Source: Phytohabitans suffuscus (lineage in GTDB: Bacteria; Actinomycetota; Actinomycetes; Mycobacteriales; Micromonosporaceae). Taken from it: a stretch of 64,000 nt of DNA. The stretch is taken from the NCBI RefSeq assembly GCF_011764565.1, contig NZ_AP022871.1, positions 6,448,320 to 6,512,319 of the forward strand, written 5' to 3'. Within the stretch, counting starts at the first letter, position 1, and every line of letters begins with the position of its first letter. The position numbers were made by a program, and so were the translations under genes. Positions 27,991-36,765 of the stretch are shown piece after piece. The notes under the pieces were generated by a model. It had not been told where the DNA came from. It saw only the letters and a program-made list of their open reading frames with translations, and did not search any database.

Positions 27991-28132
27991 AACCCACCCC
28001 CACCCCATCGATGCGGCAGCCTCACCATCCGCAGCGAGTGGGCGAGAAAGTCCTCGCCGAGGCCGCGGCGCCCTACGGCGTTGCTACGAGTGAACCGTCG
28101 CGTGCACTGGCGGCGGGTGCCACGATGTTGCG

Positions 28133-28588
28133 GTGGTCGACATCGACGAGCTGTTGCCACGATCGCGTTCGCCTCGCGACTACCTGAATCTGGTCGCGGA
28201 TCCGCGGGCCGACCAGGAGGTGCTGCGTGCCCTGGCCGCCGGCCCGTACTCATTCGTCCGTAAGGTCGTCGCTCAACACCTGCTCGCGGACGCCCAGACG
28301 CTGGCCGTGCCGCTACCGACAGAGGACCTCGATCGCTGGGATCGCTGTCACGTGCTCGCGTCGATCGCCTGTCATCCGAACGCCGACCGGACGGTGCTGC
28401 GGCGGGTCCTTCGGGAAACGCTGGCGTTGTTGCGGGAGCCGGACGGCAGGCCGTATGCGGCGGCCCTCGCCCTGGCGCGACGCCCAGAGTTGGATCCCGA
28501 GGAGATTCTCATCTTCGCTGAACAGCAAGGCGCTTCCCGCCGGATGCGCCGCGGACTCTTGCGCAACCTAGCCGCGCGGGATCCATAA
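28133..28588 (+). CDS. Hypothetical helical-repeat-like protein (151 aa)
   Basis: A 151-residue protein with repeated helical pairs: DYLNLVADPRADQEVLRALA, then GPYSFVRKVVAQHLLADAQT, CHVLASIACHPNADRTVLRR and AAALALARRPELDPEEILIF. This layout resembles leucine-rich-repeat-variant/HEAT-like arrays (short D/N-P-x-x-D turns) of unknown role. GTG 28133 is the predicted start, with no strong ribosome-binding site. It is flanked by IS debris on the left and an unknown gene on the right. Confidence 0.6.
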   Translation: MVDIDELLPRSRSPRDYLNLVADPRADQEVLRALAAGPYSFVRKVVAQHLLADAQTLAVPLPTEDLDRWDRCHVLASIACHPNADRTVLRRVLRETLALLREPDGRPYAAALALARRPELDPEEILIFAEQQGASRRMRRGLLRNLAARDP

Positions 28589-28804
28589 GCCACGCCATCG
28601 CGTCAGTCAGAACCGCATCTCCTCAACAAACCGTTGCGTCGGTCGTACGGTCAACCGCCAAGATAGGTTCCCGGTTCACTCATTCGCGCATCAGCTGCGC
28701 GGATCCGGCAGGCATTACCGAGCGTGCTCGGATGTCCAGCCGGCCGTCGAGGCAATTCAGGGCTGGGGCTGGTCGAGCGCGGAGTGTTCGGCAGGATGTT
28801 CCTC

Positions 28805-29257
28805 ATGGCGAAAGACGAGGGAGAGCTACGTGCGGCTCGCGTGGTGTCGTTGCTGGAGGACAGCGTCCGGACCGAACTGCAGGTGATCAACCGTGCGCTG
28901 GAGTTGGGTCTTGGCGACGCCACGATCGAACAGCTCACCTCGGGCGTCACGTCGGGCGTGCTGTCTGCCTTCAGCGTCGATTGGTCACCCGACTGGGTGA
29001 AGCCAGGGCAGGTGCACGCCTGGGAAGAGAACGGCGCCTTCTTCGCCCGGTGTTCTGATGGTCACCTTCGGCCGCACATGCGGACCATACTGCCGCCGGC
29101 TGTGCAGTGCCCGGAGCCCGAATGCCTCGAACCTCAGCTCTGCCAATCGAGCTACGGCCTTGGCAAAGCCGCCGGATCGCAGGCGGCGAAAGACGCGGCT
29201 CCTCGCCGCGTGGCGCGACCCAACGACAAGATCATCGCCAGGGCCTTTGATCGTTGA
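28805..29257 (+). CDS. Hypothetical protein (about 150 aa)
   Basis: Predicted soluble protein starting MAKDEGELRAARVVSLLEDS at ATG 28805, preceded at a proper distance by AGGA. The middle LELGLGDATIEQLTSGVTSG and VDWSPDWVKPGQVHAWEENG look like a genuine fold; a cysteine-bearing segment (CPEPECLEPQLC) follows. No family is recognised. It ends 5 bp from the convergent eCIS cap gene, so it marks the left boundary of the injection-system cluster. Confidence 0.55.
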   Translation: MAKDEGELRAARVVSLLEDSVRTELQVINRALELGLGDATIEQLTSGVTSGVLSAFSVDWSPDWVKPGQVHAWEENGAFFARCSDGHLRPHMRTILPPAVQCPEPECLEPQLCQSSYGLGKAAGSQAAKDAAPRRVARPNDKIIARAFDR

Positions 29258-29262
29258 CCCGG

Positions 29263-29814
29263 TCAGCTACTCGCCGAGGACAGGCGCACCGTGCTCGGCG
29301 GCGCGGGTACCTCGAGCACCGGCCCGGCCGGCACGGCCGCTGTGACCCTGAGGTCGAAGCCGAGGCGCGGCGGTACGCCGAGCGCCGGCCAGAGCTCGTG
29401 CGGTTCGACCCGTGGCTCGGGGGCGGCGACGGTAAGTCCGGCCCGGCCGGTGCCGGCGAGCCCGCCGGCCAGTACGTCCGGGGGCAGGAAGTCGTGGCCG
29501 TGCAGGGCGGTGAGCGCCGTACCGAGCAGTTCGTGCTCTTCCTCCACGGTGGCCCCCGTGCAGGTGACCAGGTAGGACAGTTCGTAGCGGCGGTCCGGAC
29601 GGCGTCGCCCGACGATCCGGCCCGCGCCGTCGTGGACGTCCTGCCAGTCGGCCAGCCGGCCGCGCGTGTCCTCGCGCAGGTCGTACAGGAACAGGCGCAC
29701 GGTGCGCTCGGCCGCCGGCTCGGCCGGCGCTGGCGGGTCGAACCGCACCGGCACCGTCTGGGGCAGGGCCGCGGCGAGCAGCGCCCGCAGCGACGCGTTC
29801 ACAGCACTGATCAT
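29263..29814 (-). CDS. eCIS tail terminator/cap protein (DUF4255, Pvc16-like)
   Basis: A 183-residue DUF4255 protein, the family of the Pvc16 tail-terminator/cap that caps the sheath and tube of extracellular contractile injection systems. MISAVNASLRALLAAALPQT at the N-terminus, RTVRLFLYDLREDTRGRLAD and YELSYLVTCTGATVEEEHEL are typical. ATG 29814 matches the conserved start. It is divergent from the sheath gene, with 194 bp between them, so the two sides share a promoter region. Confidence 0.88.
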   Translation of the reverse strand: MISAVNASLRALLAAALPQTVPVRFDPPAPAEPAAERTVRLFLYDLREDTRGRLADWQDVHDGAGRIVGRRRPDRRYELSYLVTCTGATVEEEHELLGTALTALHGHDFLPPDVLAGGLAGTGRAGLTVAAPEPRVEPHELWPALGVPPRLGFDLRVTAAVPAGPVLEVPAPPSTVRLSSASS

Positions 29815-30008
29815 CGGTCCAGGATGGCGGGGGGCGATGGGCTGCGACAGCGGCGCCTGGCTGCCCGGACGGGCCGGAACCCGCTGCCCTATGGGGAACC
29901 GCGAGGTATCCGACCGACCGCGCGTTGGACGGTGGGCGGTGGGGCGGCCGGCTGCGAGTCTTGCCACCGGATACGCAACGTGGGACGACCGAGACCACCG
30001 GAGGATCG
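29815..30008. promoter_or_regulatory. Divergent promoter region of the eCIS structural genes
   Basis: The 194-bp gap between the cap gene (left) and the sheath gene (right) must hold both promoters and any regulator sites. I see no unambiguous -35/-10 pair; CACCGGAGGATCG just before the sheath ATG is the ribosome-binding site. A good place to look for LuxR/BTAD binding sites. Confidence 0.4.
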
Positions 30009-31565
30009 ATGCCGAACTACCTCTCGCCCGGCGTGTACGTGGAGGAGGTCTCCTCTGGATCCAAGCCCATCGAGGGTGTGGGTACGGCGGTGGCCGCCTT
30101 CGTCGGGTTCGCTGAGAAAGGCCCCACGAACACGCCCGTGCTGGTGACGAACTGGACCCAGTTCACGCAGGCATTCGGGCAGTTCGTGCCGGGCGCCTAC
30201 CTCGCCGGCGCGGTCTACGGCTACTTCCTCAACGGCGGTGGCGCCGCGTACGTGGTGCGCGTCGGCGATGCCCCTTCGGACGGGGCGGCCGGTGCGAACG
30301 GGTCAGCCGACGCGGCACCGACCGCGCACCTGCCGGCGGCGGGCGGCGGGCGGCGTACCGCCCTGGTGGCCCGTTTGCGCGACGACGCGGTCGTCGGCGC
30401 CGAAGGGGTGACGGTCGAGGTGGCGGACGGGACCGAGTCGGCGGAGACCTTCCGGATCGTGGTCAGCCGCGACGGCCAGCCGGTGGAGACCTTCGACAAC
30501 CTGACCCTGCGCAAGGGGGCGCGCAACGTGGTGACCGTGGTCGCCACCGAGTCCCGCGTGATCACCCTCGAAGAGGTGAAGGGCGCCACGCTCGCCGGAC
30601 TGGCCAGGGGCACCGTGTCGCTGACCCGGCCGGCCACGCCCGCGGTGCCGGTGGCGGCGGTCGCGCCGGAGGCGTATGTCGGGGACGCGTCGGCCCGCAC
30701 CGGCTTTGCCGGGCTGGAGGCGATCGACGACGTCACGATGCTGGCGGTGCCGGACCTGATGTCGGCGTTCCAGGCCGGCCTGATCGACCTGGAGGGGGTC
30801 AAGGCGGTCCAACTCGCCATGATCGCGCACTGCGAGCTGATGGCTGACCGGGTCGCCATCCTGGATACCCCGCCGGGCCTCAACGCCCAGCAGGTCAAGC
30901 AGTGGCGGGTCGAGGTGACCGGGTACGACTCGAAGCACGCCACGATGTACTGGCCCTGGATCAAGGTGATGGACCCGGTGGCCGGCAAGCCGGTCTTCCA
31001 GCCGCCGAGCGGCTACCTGGCCGGTGTCTGGGCGCGCAACGACGCCACCCGCGGCGTGCACAAGGCACCGGCGAACGAGGTGCTGCGGGGCGTGGTGTCG
31101 CTGGAGTACGGCCTGACCCGCGGGGAGCACGACCAGCTCAACCCGGTCGCGGTCAACTGCATCCGGGCGTTCCCGGGGCAGGGCATCCGGGTCTGGGGCG
31201 CCCGTACGCTCTCCAGCGACCCCGAGTGGCGCTACCTCAACGTCCGGCGCCTGTTCAACTACGTCGAGAAGTCGATCCTGCTGGGCACCAACTGGGTGGT
31301 CTTCGAGCCCAACGACGCCAAGCTCTGGGACTCGGTGAAGCGTACGGTGACGATGTTCCTACGCGGGGTGTGGCGCGACGGCGCCCTCTTCGGCACCACG
31401 CCGGGCGACGCGTTCTTCGTCAAGTGCGACGCCGAGAACAATCCGGCCGAAAGCCGGGACCAGGGCGTGCTGAACGTCGAGATCGGTATCGCGCCGGTCA
31501 AGCCGGCCGAGTTCGTCGTCTTCCGCCTTTCGCAGTTCGCCGATGGCGGCGGCGTTTCCGAGTAG
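30009..31565 (+). CDS. eCIS contractile sheath protein
   Basis: A 518-residue phage-tail-sheath protein. The N-terminus LSPGVYVEEVSSGSKPIEGV followed by TAVAAFVGFAEKGP is the signature of eCIS and phage sheaths. The C-terminal domain (EYGLTRGEHDQLNPVAVNCI, then IRVWGARTLSSDPEWRYLNV and RRLFNYVEKSILLGTNWVVF) is the conserved sheath core. An insertion of about 170 residues (about 95-230) forms the outer domain. ATG 30009 is preceded by GGAGG. It contracts to drive the inner tube into a target. Confidence 0.97.
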   Translation: MPNYLSPGVYVEEVSSGSKPIEGVGTAVAAFVGFAEKGPTNTPVLVTNWTQFTQAFGQFVPGAYLAGAVYGYFLNGGGAAYVVRVGDAPSDGAAGANGSADAAPTAHLPAAGGGRRTALVARLRDDAVVGAEGVTVEVADGTESAETFRIVVSRDGQPVETFDNLTLRKGARNVVTVVATESRVITLEEVKGATLAGLARGTVSLTRPATPAVPVAAVAPEAYVGDASARTGFAGLEAIDDVTMLAVPDLMSAFQAGLIDLEGVKAVQLAMIAHCELMADRVAILDTPPGLNAQQVKQWRVEVTGYDSKHATMYWPWIKVMDPVAGKPVFQPPSGYLAGVWARNDATRGVHKAPANEVLRGVVSLEYGLTRGEHDQLNPVAVNCIRAFPGQGIRVWGARTLSSDPEWRYLNVRRLFNYVEKSILLGTNWVVFEPNDAKLWDSVKRTVTMFLRGVWRDGALFGTTPGDAFFVKCDAENNPAESRDQGVLNVEIGIAPVKPAEFVVFRLSQFADGGGVSE

Positions 31566-31609
31566 TGCCTGTCCCCGTTTCCGCCGCCGTCCTATGAGGA
31601 GTCACCCGC

Positions 31610-32071
31610 ATGTCGACCGGCCTTTCGCCGAACCAGCCGCAGGACGCCCTGACCGCGGCCCGGTTCTCCATCACCATCGACGGATATGAGATCGCGTCGT
31701 TCTCCGAACTCTCCGGCATCACCACCGAGGTGGAGCCGGTCGAGTTCATCCAGTCCAGCGACAAGGAACTCGTCTACAAGAAGCTGCCCGGCAAGTCGAA
31801 GCCGCCGACCATCGTCCTGCGGCGCGGCAAGACCTCCGGCATGGAGCTTTGGGCCTGGCACGAGACCGTACTCAATGGACGAATCGCGGAGGCGCGCAGG
31901 AGTGCCTCGCTGGTGATGTACAACTTCGACGGTATTCCGGTCGCCCGGTACCACATGTTCCACGCCTGGCCGTCGAAGCTGGAGATCGGCGCGCTCAAGG
32001 CGGGCAGTAGCGAGGTGCTGATGGAGACCGTCACCATCGTCTGCGAGCACCTCCAGCGGCTGGCGCCGTGA
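31610..32071 (+). CDS. eCIS inner tube protein (Pvc1/gp19-like)
   Basis: A 153-residue tail tube protein of the T4 gp19/Pvc1 family: RFSITIDGYEIASFSELSGI, then EFIQSSDKELVYKKLPGKSK and LRRGKTSGMELWAWHETVLN. It stacks as hexameric rings inside the sheath. It starts at ATG 31610 with GAGGAG just upstream. Its stop overlaps the next start by 4 nt. Confidence 0.95.
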   Translation: MSTGLSPNQPQDALTAARFSITIDGYEIASFSELSGITTEVEPVEFIQSSDKELVYKKLPGKSKPPTIVLRRGKTSGMELWAWHETVLNGRIAEARRSASLVMYNFDGIPVARYHMFHAWPSKLEIGALKAGSSEVLMETVTIVCEHLQRLAP

Positions 32072-32469
32072 CCGCCGCGGTCACGGCCGCGCAGCCGGCG
32101 CTGCGTACCGAGTACCCCTTCACGCTGCCGCGCGGGTACGTGGACGAACACGGCACGGTGCACCGGGACGGCGTGATGCGGCTGGCCACCGCGCGCGACG
32201 AGATCACGACGCAGAACGACTCCCGGGTACGGCAGAACGCCGCCTACCTCAACGTCCTGCTCCTGGAGCGGACCGTCACGACGCTGGGCACGGTGCCGGC
32301 GGTGGACACCTTCGTCATCGAGAGCCTCTTCGCCTCCGACCTGGCCTTCCTGCAGGACCTGTACCGGCGGATCAACCAGGACGGCCAGGTCCAGGCGGCG
32401 GTGGGCTGCCCGGCCTGCGGCCATGACTTCGTGGTGGACCTCGCGGGTGATGTGCCGGGGGAATCCTGA
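32068..32469 (+). CDS. eCIS-associated tail assembly protein (about 14 kDa)
   Basis: A 133-residue protein that follows the tube gene as in other actinobacterial eCIS loci. EYPFTLPRGYVDEHGTVHRD and VMRLATARDEITTQNDSRVR resemble phage tail assembly proteins, and the C-terminal CPACGHDF is a zinc-type CxxC. The position and GTGA overlap with the tube gene suggest a chaperone or assembly factor for the tail. Exact function is unknown. Confidence 0.75.
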   Translation: MTAAVTAAQPALRTEYPFTLPRGYVDEHGTVHRDGVMRLATARDEITTQNDSRVRQNAAYLNVLLLERTVTTLGTVPAVDTFVIESLFASDLAFLQDLYRRINQDGQVQAAVGCPACGHDFVVDLAGDVPGES

Positions 32470-32477
32470 GGTACGCG

Positions 32478-32621
32478 GTGGACCGCCTCTGGGCGGAGCT
32501 CGCGTACCTCGGCAGCCGCCTCAACTGGTCGCTGGAGTCCGTCCTCGACCTTGACCACCCGACCCGGCACCGGGTCATCCAGGAGATCTCGAAGACCCAT
32601 CGTCAGGAGGGCAGCGGCTGA
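32478..32621 (+). CDS. Small eCIS protein (DUF6760-like, 47 aa)
   Basis: A 47-codon gene missed by length filters. WAELAYLGSRLNWSLESVLD, then LDHPTRHRVIQEISK, matches the small conserved protein found between the tail assembly gene and the DUF4157 gene in actinobacterial eCIS loci. GTG 32478 is the only good start. Its TGA overlaps the next ATG (TGATG at 32619-32623). Function unknown; perhaps an assembly adaptor. Confidence 0.7.
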   Translation: MDRLWAELAYLGSRLNWSLESVLDLDHPTRHRVIQEISKTHRQEGSG

Positions 32622-34975
32622 TGCGTTGGCCAGTACCGCGCGGCGGCCGTTCCGGCCGGCGGGGCGCGCCGCCGCCGCCGGTCGCGGACCGGCCTCGGCG
32701 TGACTGGGCCGGGATGGCGCGGCCCCGGTTGGCCGTGGACCGGCCGGCTCCGCTGACCATCGTGGCCGCACACCGACTGCCGGCCACCTCGCCGCGGCGT
32801 TCCCCGCTGCTGCTGGGCGCGGCCACCACGGCCAAGCCCGGCAGGGCGCCGCATGGCACGGTGCTCGGCTTGGCGAACCCGCTGCCGGTGCCGGCTCCGG
32901 TGCCCCCGACCGCGACGCGGAGCGCACAGGCGCCACGGACCGCACAGGCGCCGCCCAGCGCACAGGCGCCGCGGAGCGTCGTCCCGGCCGCTGGACCCGT
33001 CGCCGCGCGGCCGTTAGGTCATCCGGAGCTGCGCCGGGCCACCGACGCGTGGGTCGGCGTTCCGCGTGAACCGGCGGAGCCGTACCGGGCGCCGGCCTGG
33101 CTGCGTAACCTACCGCGGCCGGACGTGCTCCTTCCGGCCGCGCCGCAGCCGCTCCAGCCGCCCGTCGCGCCGTCACCGGCGGTGCTGCCGTCACCGGCGG
33201 TGCCGGTCCGGCCGCCGGACGGCCGCCGTCTCGGGCTCGGCGAGCCGCTGGCCCATCCGGCGCCTGAGCCGCCGCCGGGACCACCGGCCGAGCTACCGGT
33301 GCGGTCACCTACCGAGCCACCGGCGCCGCCAGCGGAGCGGGCGATGCCCGCCGTGCCGGCCGCCGTGGTCCCGGCCGGCTTCGTCGGCATTCTCGGGCGG
33401 CCTGCCCCGGCCCCACCCGCACCCGAGGCTCCGGCCGCGCAAGCCGAGGTGGTCCGGGCACACCCGGTCCAGGATCCGCAGGTCGAGCGGGTACCCGCCG
33501 GCATCGCGGCCGGGGTCCACGCGGTGACCGGTGTCGACGTGAGCGATGTGCCGGTGCGGCGTACCCCGCTGGTCAGCCGGGTCGCGCGGCGGCTGCGCGC
33601 CGCCGCGTTCAGCTGGCGCGGCGAGGTGTACCTACCGCCCGAGGCGGGTCCGGCGGACACCCCGCGGCACCGGGCTCTGCTCGCCCACGAGCTGACCCAC
33701 GTCGCCCAGCAGCGCCGCCTCGGGACAGAGCTGGCCAGGGAGGACTCGCCCCACGGGCCGGCGCTGGAGGCCCAGGCGCGGTTCGTCGCGGCGCTCGTCG
33801 CCGGCCCGGTGCCGGCGTCCCGCCCGGTGCCGCCCGCCCGCCCGGTGCCGCCCGCCCGGCCGGTGCCCGAGTCGCGTCCGGTGCCGGTGTCCCGCCCGGT
33901 GGCGGCGTCGCGTCCGGTGTACGGCCCGGCGCCGGATCTGGCCGCGGTCGACCCGGGTGCCGTGCAGCGGGCCGACGCCGACGCCCCGGTGGCCCAGGCG
34001 CCGGTGATTTCCACCCCTGAGGAGTACCTCCGACACGTCGAGGGGAGGTCGGAGACCTGGGCGGACACGTTGGGGCAGATAAAGCTCGGGTTGCGGGAGA
34101 CGTTGAGGGGCCCGTTCGGTGCCGGTACGAGCGACGAGAAGACATGGGAGCTGCTCACCGGGGCGTCCCGAGAGTCCATGCCCGAATGGTGGTCCAAGGA
34201 GGAGCGGCGGGCCGACCCGGATGTGGTGCCGAAGTGGTTGCGCCAGCTGTACGGTTCCGACGCGTCCGCGCGGAGCCAGTCCGGCTCGCGGTCCATACAG
34301 GACGTTGTCGCGGAACGCCTCGAACAGGTCAACCGGGAACGGGAGCTGAGGAACGAGGCGCCTATACAGCGCCTTGACGACCAGGAGGAGGCTCTCCTCT
34401 GGAGGATCCACCAAGCCGCCGACCCGGCCCCGTCTCCCGGCGCGGCGGCGCTGGACACCGCCCCGCGCACCCCGCGGTCGCCGTCCAGGAAGCCAGGGTC
34501 CTCCGAGAAGCCGCTGTCCTTCGATGACCTGACTCCGCTGCGGATGGTCGAGGAGAAGTGGCTGGACGAGGAGACGTACGACCGGTTCCTCGAGGGCAGG
34601 TCGGAGACCTGGGCGGACATGGGCCAGCAGCTGTTGCTCGGGGCGCGGGAGACGCTTCTGGGCCCGTTCGGCGCCGGCACCGACAAGGGCGCGGTATGGG
34701 ACCGCCTCACTCACAAGGCCCCGAGGCCGTCCGGCCCTCTGCCATCCGACTCGGAGACGTCCCCGTCGAAGCAGAGCCCTGAAAAGGAGAGCGCCGCAGC
34801 CGTACGGCACGCCGGCCGGGAGGTCGACGCGGACACCGGGGCGCCGGTGGTCACCGCGCGGGAGATCGATCTCGACGACCTGGCCACCACGATCTACGAC
34901 CGGCTGCGTAGCCGGCTACGCAACGAACTTCTGGTCGACCGGGAGCGGGCCGGCCGGCTCGCCGACTTCGGATAG
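32621..34975 (+). CDS. eCIS-associated DUF4157 protein with duplicated C-terminal module
   Basis: A 784-residue protein. A long low-complexity Pro/Ala-rich N-terminus (1-300) precedes a DUF4157 domain (about 300-400) with the HExxH-type motif ALLAHELTHVAQQRRLG near residue 355. A Pro-rich linker of repeated RPVPxx units (about 395-445) leads to two copies of a module: EGRSETWADTLGQIKLGLRE near 470 and EGRSETWADMGQQLLLGARE near 655, each followed by a GPFGAGT turn. The C-terminus is LDDLATTIYDRLRSRLRNEL then LVDRERAGRLADFG, a tail seen in other eCIS DUF4157 proteins. It may be a cargo or loading factor; enzymatic activity is unproven. Confidence 0.85.
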   Translation: MRWPVPRGGRSGRRGAPPPPVADRPRRDWAGMARPRLAVDRPAPLTIVAAHRLPATSPRRSPLLLGAATTAKPGRAPHGTVLGLANPLPVPAPVPPTATRSAQAPRTAQAPPSAQAPRSVVPAAGPVAARPLGHPELRRATDAWVGVPREPAEPYRAPAWLRNLPRPDVLLPAAPQPLQPPVAPSPAVLPSPAVPVRPPDGRRLGLGEPLAHPAPEPPPGPPAELPVRSPTEPPAPPAERAMPAVPAAVVPAGFVGILGRPAPAPPAPEAPAAQAEVVRAHPVQDPQVERVPAGIAAGVHAVTGVDVSDVPVRRTPLVSRVARRLRAAAFSWRGEVYLPPEAGPADTPRHRALLAHELTHVAQQRRLGTELAREDSPHGPALEAQARFVAALVAGPVPASRPVPPARPVPPARPVPESRPVPVSRPVAASRPVYGPAPDLAAVDPGAVQRADADAPVAQAPVISTPEEYLRHVEGRSETWADTLGQIKLGLRETLRGPFGAGTSDEKTWELLTGASRESMPEWWSKEERRADPDVVPKWLRQLYGSDASARSQSGSRSIQDVVAERLEQVNRERELRNEAPIQRLDDQEEALLWRIHQAADPAPSPGAAALDTAPRTPRSPSRKPGSSEKPLSFDDLTPLRMVEEKWLDEETYDRFLEGRSETWADMGQQLLLGARETLLGPFGAGTDKGAVWDRLTHKAPRPSGPLPSDSETSPSKQSPEKESAAAVRHAGREVDADTGAPVVTAREIDLDDLATTIYDRLRSRLRNELLVDRERAGRLADFG

Positions 34976-35000
34976 GTATTCGGACAGGTAGAGGTGTGCG

Positions 35001-35447
35001 ATGAAGGCTTACGCCGAGCTGGGCTTGGCCAACCGGTTCTACGTCCGGATCACGCCGGGCGACTACGACCTGGGCGGCTGGGCTCAGGTCAGCGGCCTGG
35101 ACGTGAGCTGGGACGTGGCGGAGTACCGGGCCGGTGACGCCGGCAACCACCGCTGGTTCTTCCCCGGGCTCACCAAGTACTCGATGGTCAAGCTGACCCG
35201 TGCGGCGTGCGCCGACTCGCTCAAGGTCAAGGAGTGGCTCGACAAGACCTCCAAACAGCACCAGCCAGGGTTGGTCGTGGTGACCCTGCGCGACGCGAAC
35301 CAGAAAGACGTCATGACCTGGGAGCTCAAGCACGCGTACCCGGCCCGCTGGTCGGTCACCGGGTTCGAGGCCGGCGCGAGCAAGGTCGCCGCCGAGACGC
35401 TCGACGTGGTGCACGTCGGCTTCCTCGACGACGAGTCCGTCGCCTGA
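35001..35447 (+). CDS. eCIS second tube/tail protein (gp19-like)
   Basis: A 148-residue tail tube family protein: LGLANRFYVRITPGDYDLGG, then WAQVSGLDVSWDVAEYRAGD, NHRWFFPGLTKYSMVKLTRA and ETLDVVHVGFLDDE. This is the usual beta-sandwich of tube or tube-initiator subunits. It starts at ATG 35001. Together with 35510-35974 it likely builds the tube-baseplate connection rather than the main tube. Confidence 0.9.
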   Translation: MKAYAELGLANRFYVRITPGDYDLGGWAQVSGLDVSWDVAEYRAGDAGNHRWFFPGLTKYSMVKLTRAACADSLKVKEWLDKTSKQHQPGLVVVTLRDANQKDVMTWELKHAYPARWSVTGFEAGASKVAAETLDVVHVGFLDDESVA

Positions 35448-35509
35448 GCCGGTGTCGGTGTCGGTGTCGGCAGAGAACGGGATGATCAACAGAGGACGGG
35501 AGAGCCAAC

Positions 35510-35974
35510 GTGTCGCAGCCGCACGACTCCGCGATGCTCGGGCTGGCCATGCGGTTCAAGGTGCAGATCGACGGGCTCGACCTGGGGCACTGGGCGACCT
35601 GCAAGGGCCTGCACGTCACGTTCAAGAGCGATCTGGTACGGGAGGGTGGCAACTACGAGTACGCGCCGATCCTGCCCGACCGGATCGAGTACGCGACGGT
35701 GACCCTTCAGCGGGCGATGTCGCCGGAGGCGTCGGATCGCGTGCAGCGCTGGCTGCGGGACTTCGCCGACAACTGGATGACCGGGTACGGACGGTTCCAG
35801 GACCATCCGGGCGCCACCGCGTCCATCTCCCTCTGCGACGCCACGGGCCAGGTCGTCGCCTCCTGGACGCTGCGTCGGGTCTTCCCGCGTAGCTGGCGAG
35901 GACCGGACCTGGACGGGCGCAGCAGCGCGGTGGCGGTCGAGACGCTGGACCTGGTGCACGAGGGATTTCTGTGA
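35510..35974 (+). CDS. eCIS third tube/tail protein (gp19-like)
   Basis: A 154-residue paralogue of the tube proteins: LGLAMRFKVQIDGLDLGHWA, KGLHVTFKSDLVREGGNYEY, and VAVETLDLVHEGFL at the end. GTG 35510 is preceded by GGGAGAGCC. It probably forms a tube-initiator ring on the spike. Tandem tube paralogues are usual in eCIS loci (Pvc1/Pvc5-type). Confidence 0.9.
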   Translation: MSQPHDSAMLGLAMRFKVQIDGLDLGHWATCKGLHVTFKSDLVREGGNYEYAPILPDRIEYATVTLQRAMSPEASDRVQRWLRDFADNWMTGYGRFQDHPGATASISLCDATGQVVASWTLRRVFPRSWRGPDLDGRSSAVAVETLDLVHEGFL

Positions 35975-35983
35975 GGTGACCGG

Positions 35984-36760
35984 ATGGCTTTTGTAGACGC
36001 GCACACCGGGTTCGCGGAGCGGGCGATGGCGAGCCTTGTCTGCCTCTCCCCGCCCGCCGCCGGCCGGGTACCGTTCACCTTCAACCCGGAGGAGGTACGG
36101 GTCACCAGGCGGGTCGACCTGCGCAGCCGGGGCACTGTCAGCGACGCCGCGGGCATCCCGAAGGGGTCGACCGGCAGCATCTTCCGCAAGGCGCCGCCGG
36201 CCGAGATCAGCCTGTCCAATGTGGTCTTCGACGGTGCGTCCACCAAGCTGCACTGCGACCAGCTCCTGAACTGGATGAGCCCGGGCGGGGGAGCGGCCGG
36301 CCAGATGGCCGGCATGGGCCTCTCGGTCATGGCCACCAAGATTCGCAAGGCACCCGGCGGGCTCGGGTTGGCCACCAAGATGCCGGAGCTGGTCTTCCAG
36401 TGGGGACCGCCGATGGCCGGCTTCACGATGCACGTCGTGCTGCACATGTGCACCATCGCGTACAAGCGGTTCAACCCGGCCGGCATCCCGATCCGGGCCA
36501 TGGTCAGCATGACGCTCACGGAGGAGCCGAACCTGCTGAGCACGCTGCCGACCAACCCGACCTCGGGCGGTGAACCCGGTCGGGCCCGGCACACCGTCAC
36601 CAGCGGGGAGAGCCTGCACTCCATCGCCACCGACCGGTACGGCGCGCCCGGGTACTGGCGCGCGCTGGCTGGCGTCAACGACATCGACGACCCGTTGCGG
36701 GTCCGCCCCGGGCAGGTCGTCTACCTACCCAACCAGGACGAGCTGGCAAAGAGGGACTGA
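35984..36760 (+). CDS. eCIS LysM-domain baseplate/hub adaptor (Pvc7-like)
   Basis: A 258-residue protein. The N-terminal part (ASLVCLSPPAAGRVPFTFNP, EISLSNVVFDGASTKLHCDQ) matches the Pvc7/phage gp53-type hub protein. A C-terminal LysM motif follows (RHTVTSGESLHSIATDRYGA, then ADPxxV-like GQVVYLPNQ). LysM domains bind peptidoglycan or carbohydrate and here probably anchor the tube to the spike. It has a short GAGGTGACCGG leader. Confidence 0.85.
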   Translation: MAFVDAHTGFAERAMASLVCLSPPAAGRVPFTFNPEEVRVTRRVDLRSRGTVSDAAGIPKGSTGSIFRKAPPAEISLSNVVFDGASTKLHCDQLLNWMSPGGGAAGQMAGMGLSVMATKIRKAPGGLGLATKMPELVFQWGPPMAGFTMHVVLHMCTIAYKRFNPAGIPIRAMVSMTLTEEPNLLSTLPTNPTSGGEPGRARHTVTSGESLHSIATDRYGAPGYWRALAGVNDIDDPLRVRPGQVVYLPNQDELAKRD

Positions 36761-36765
36761 GGTCG

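Noticed and set aside
33019..34710. Long minus-strand frame opposite the DUF4157 gene
   Set aside because: Low-complexity Ser/Gly/Thr sequence produced by the proline-rich repeats on the other strand.
32621..34975. DUF4157 protein as an active zinc protease effector
   Set aside because: An HELTH motif is present, but DUF4157 proteins have no established protease activity in these systems; left as an unproven cargo or loading factor.
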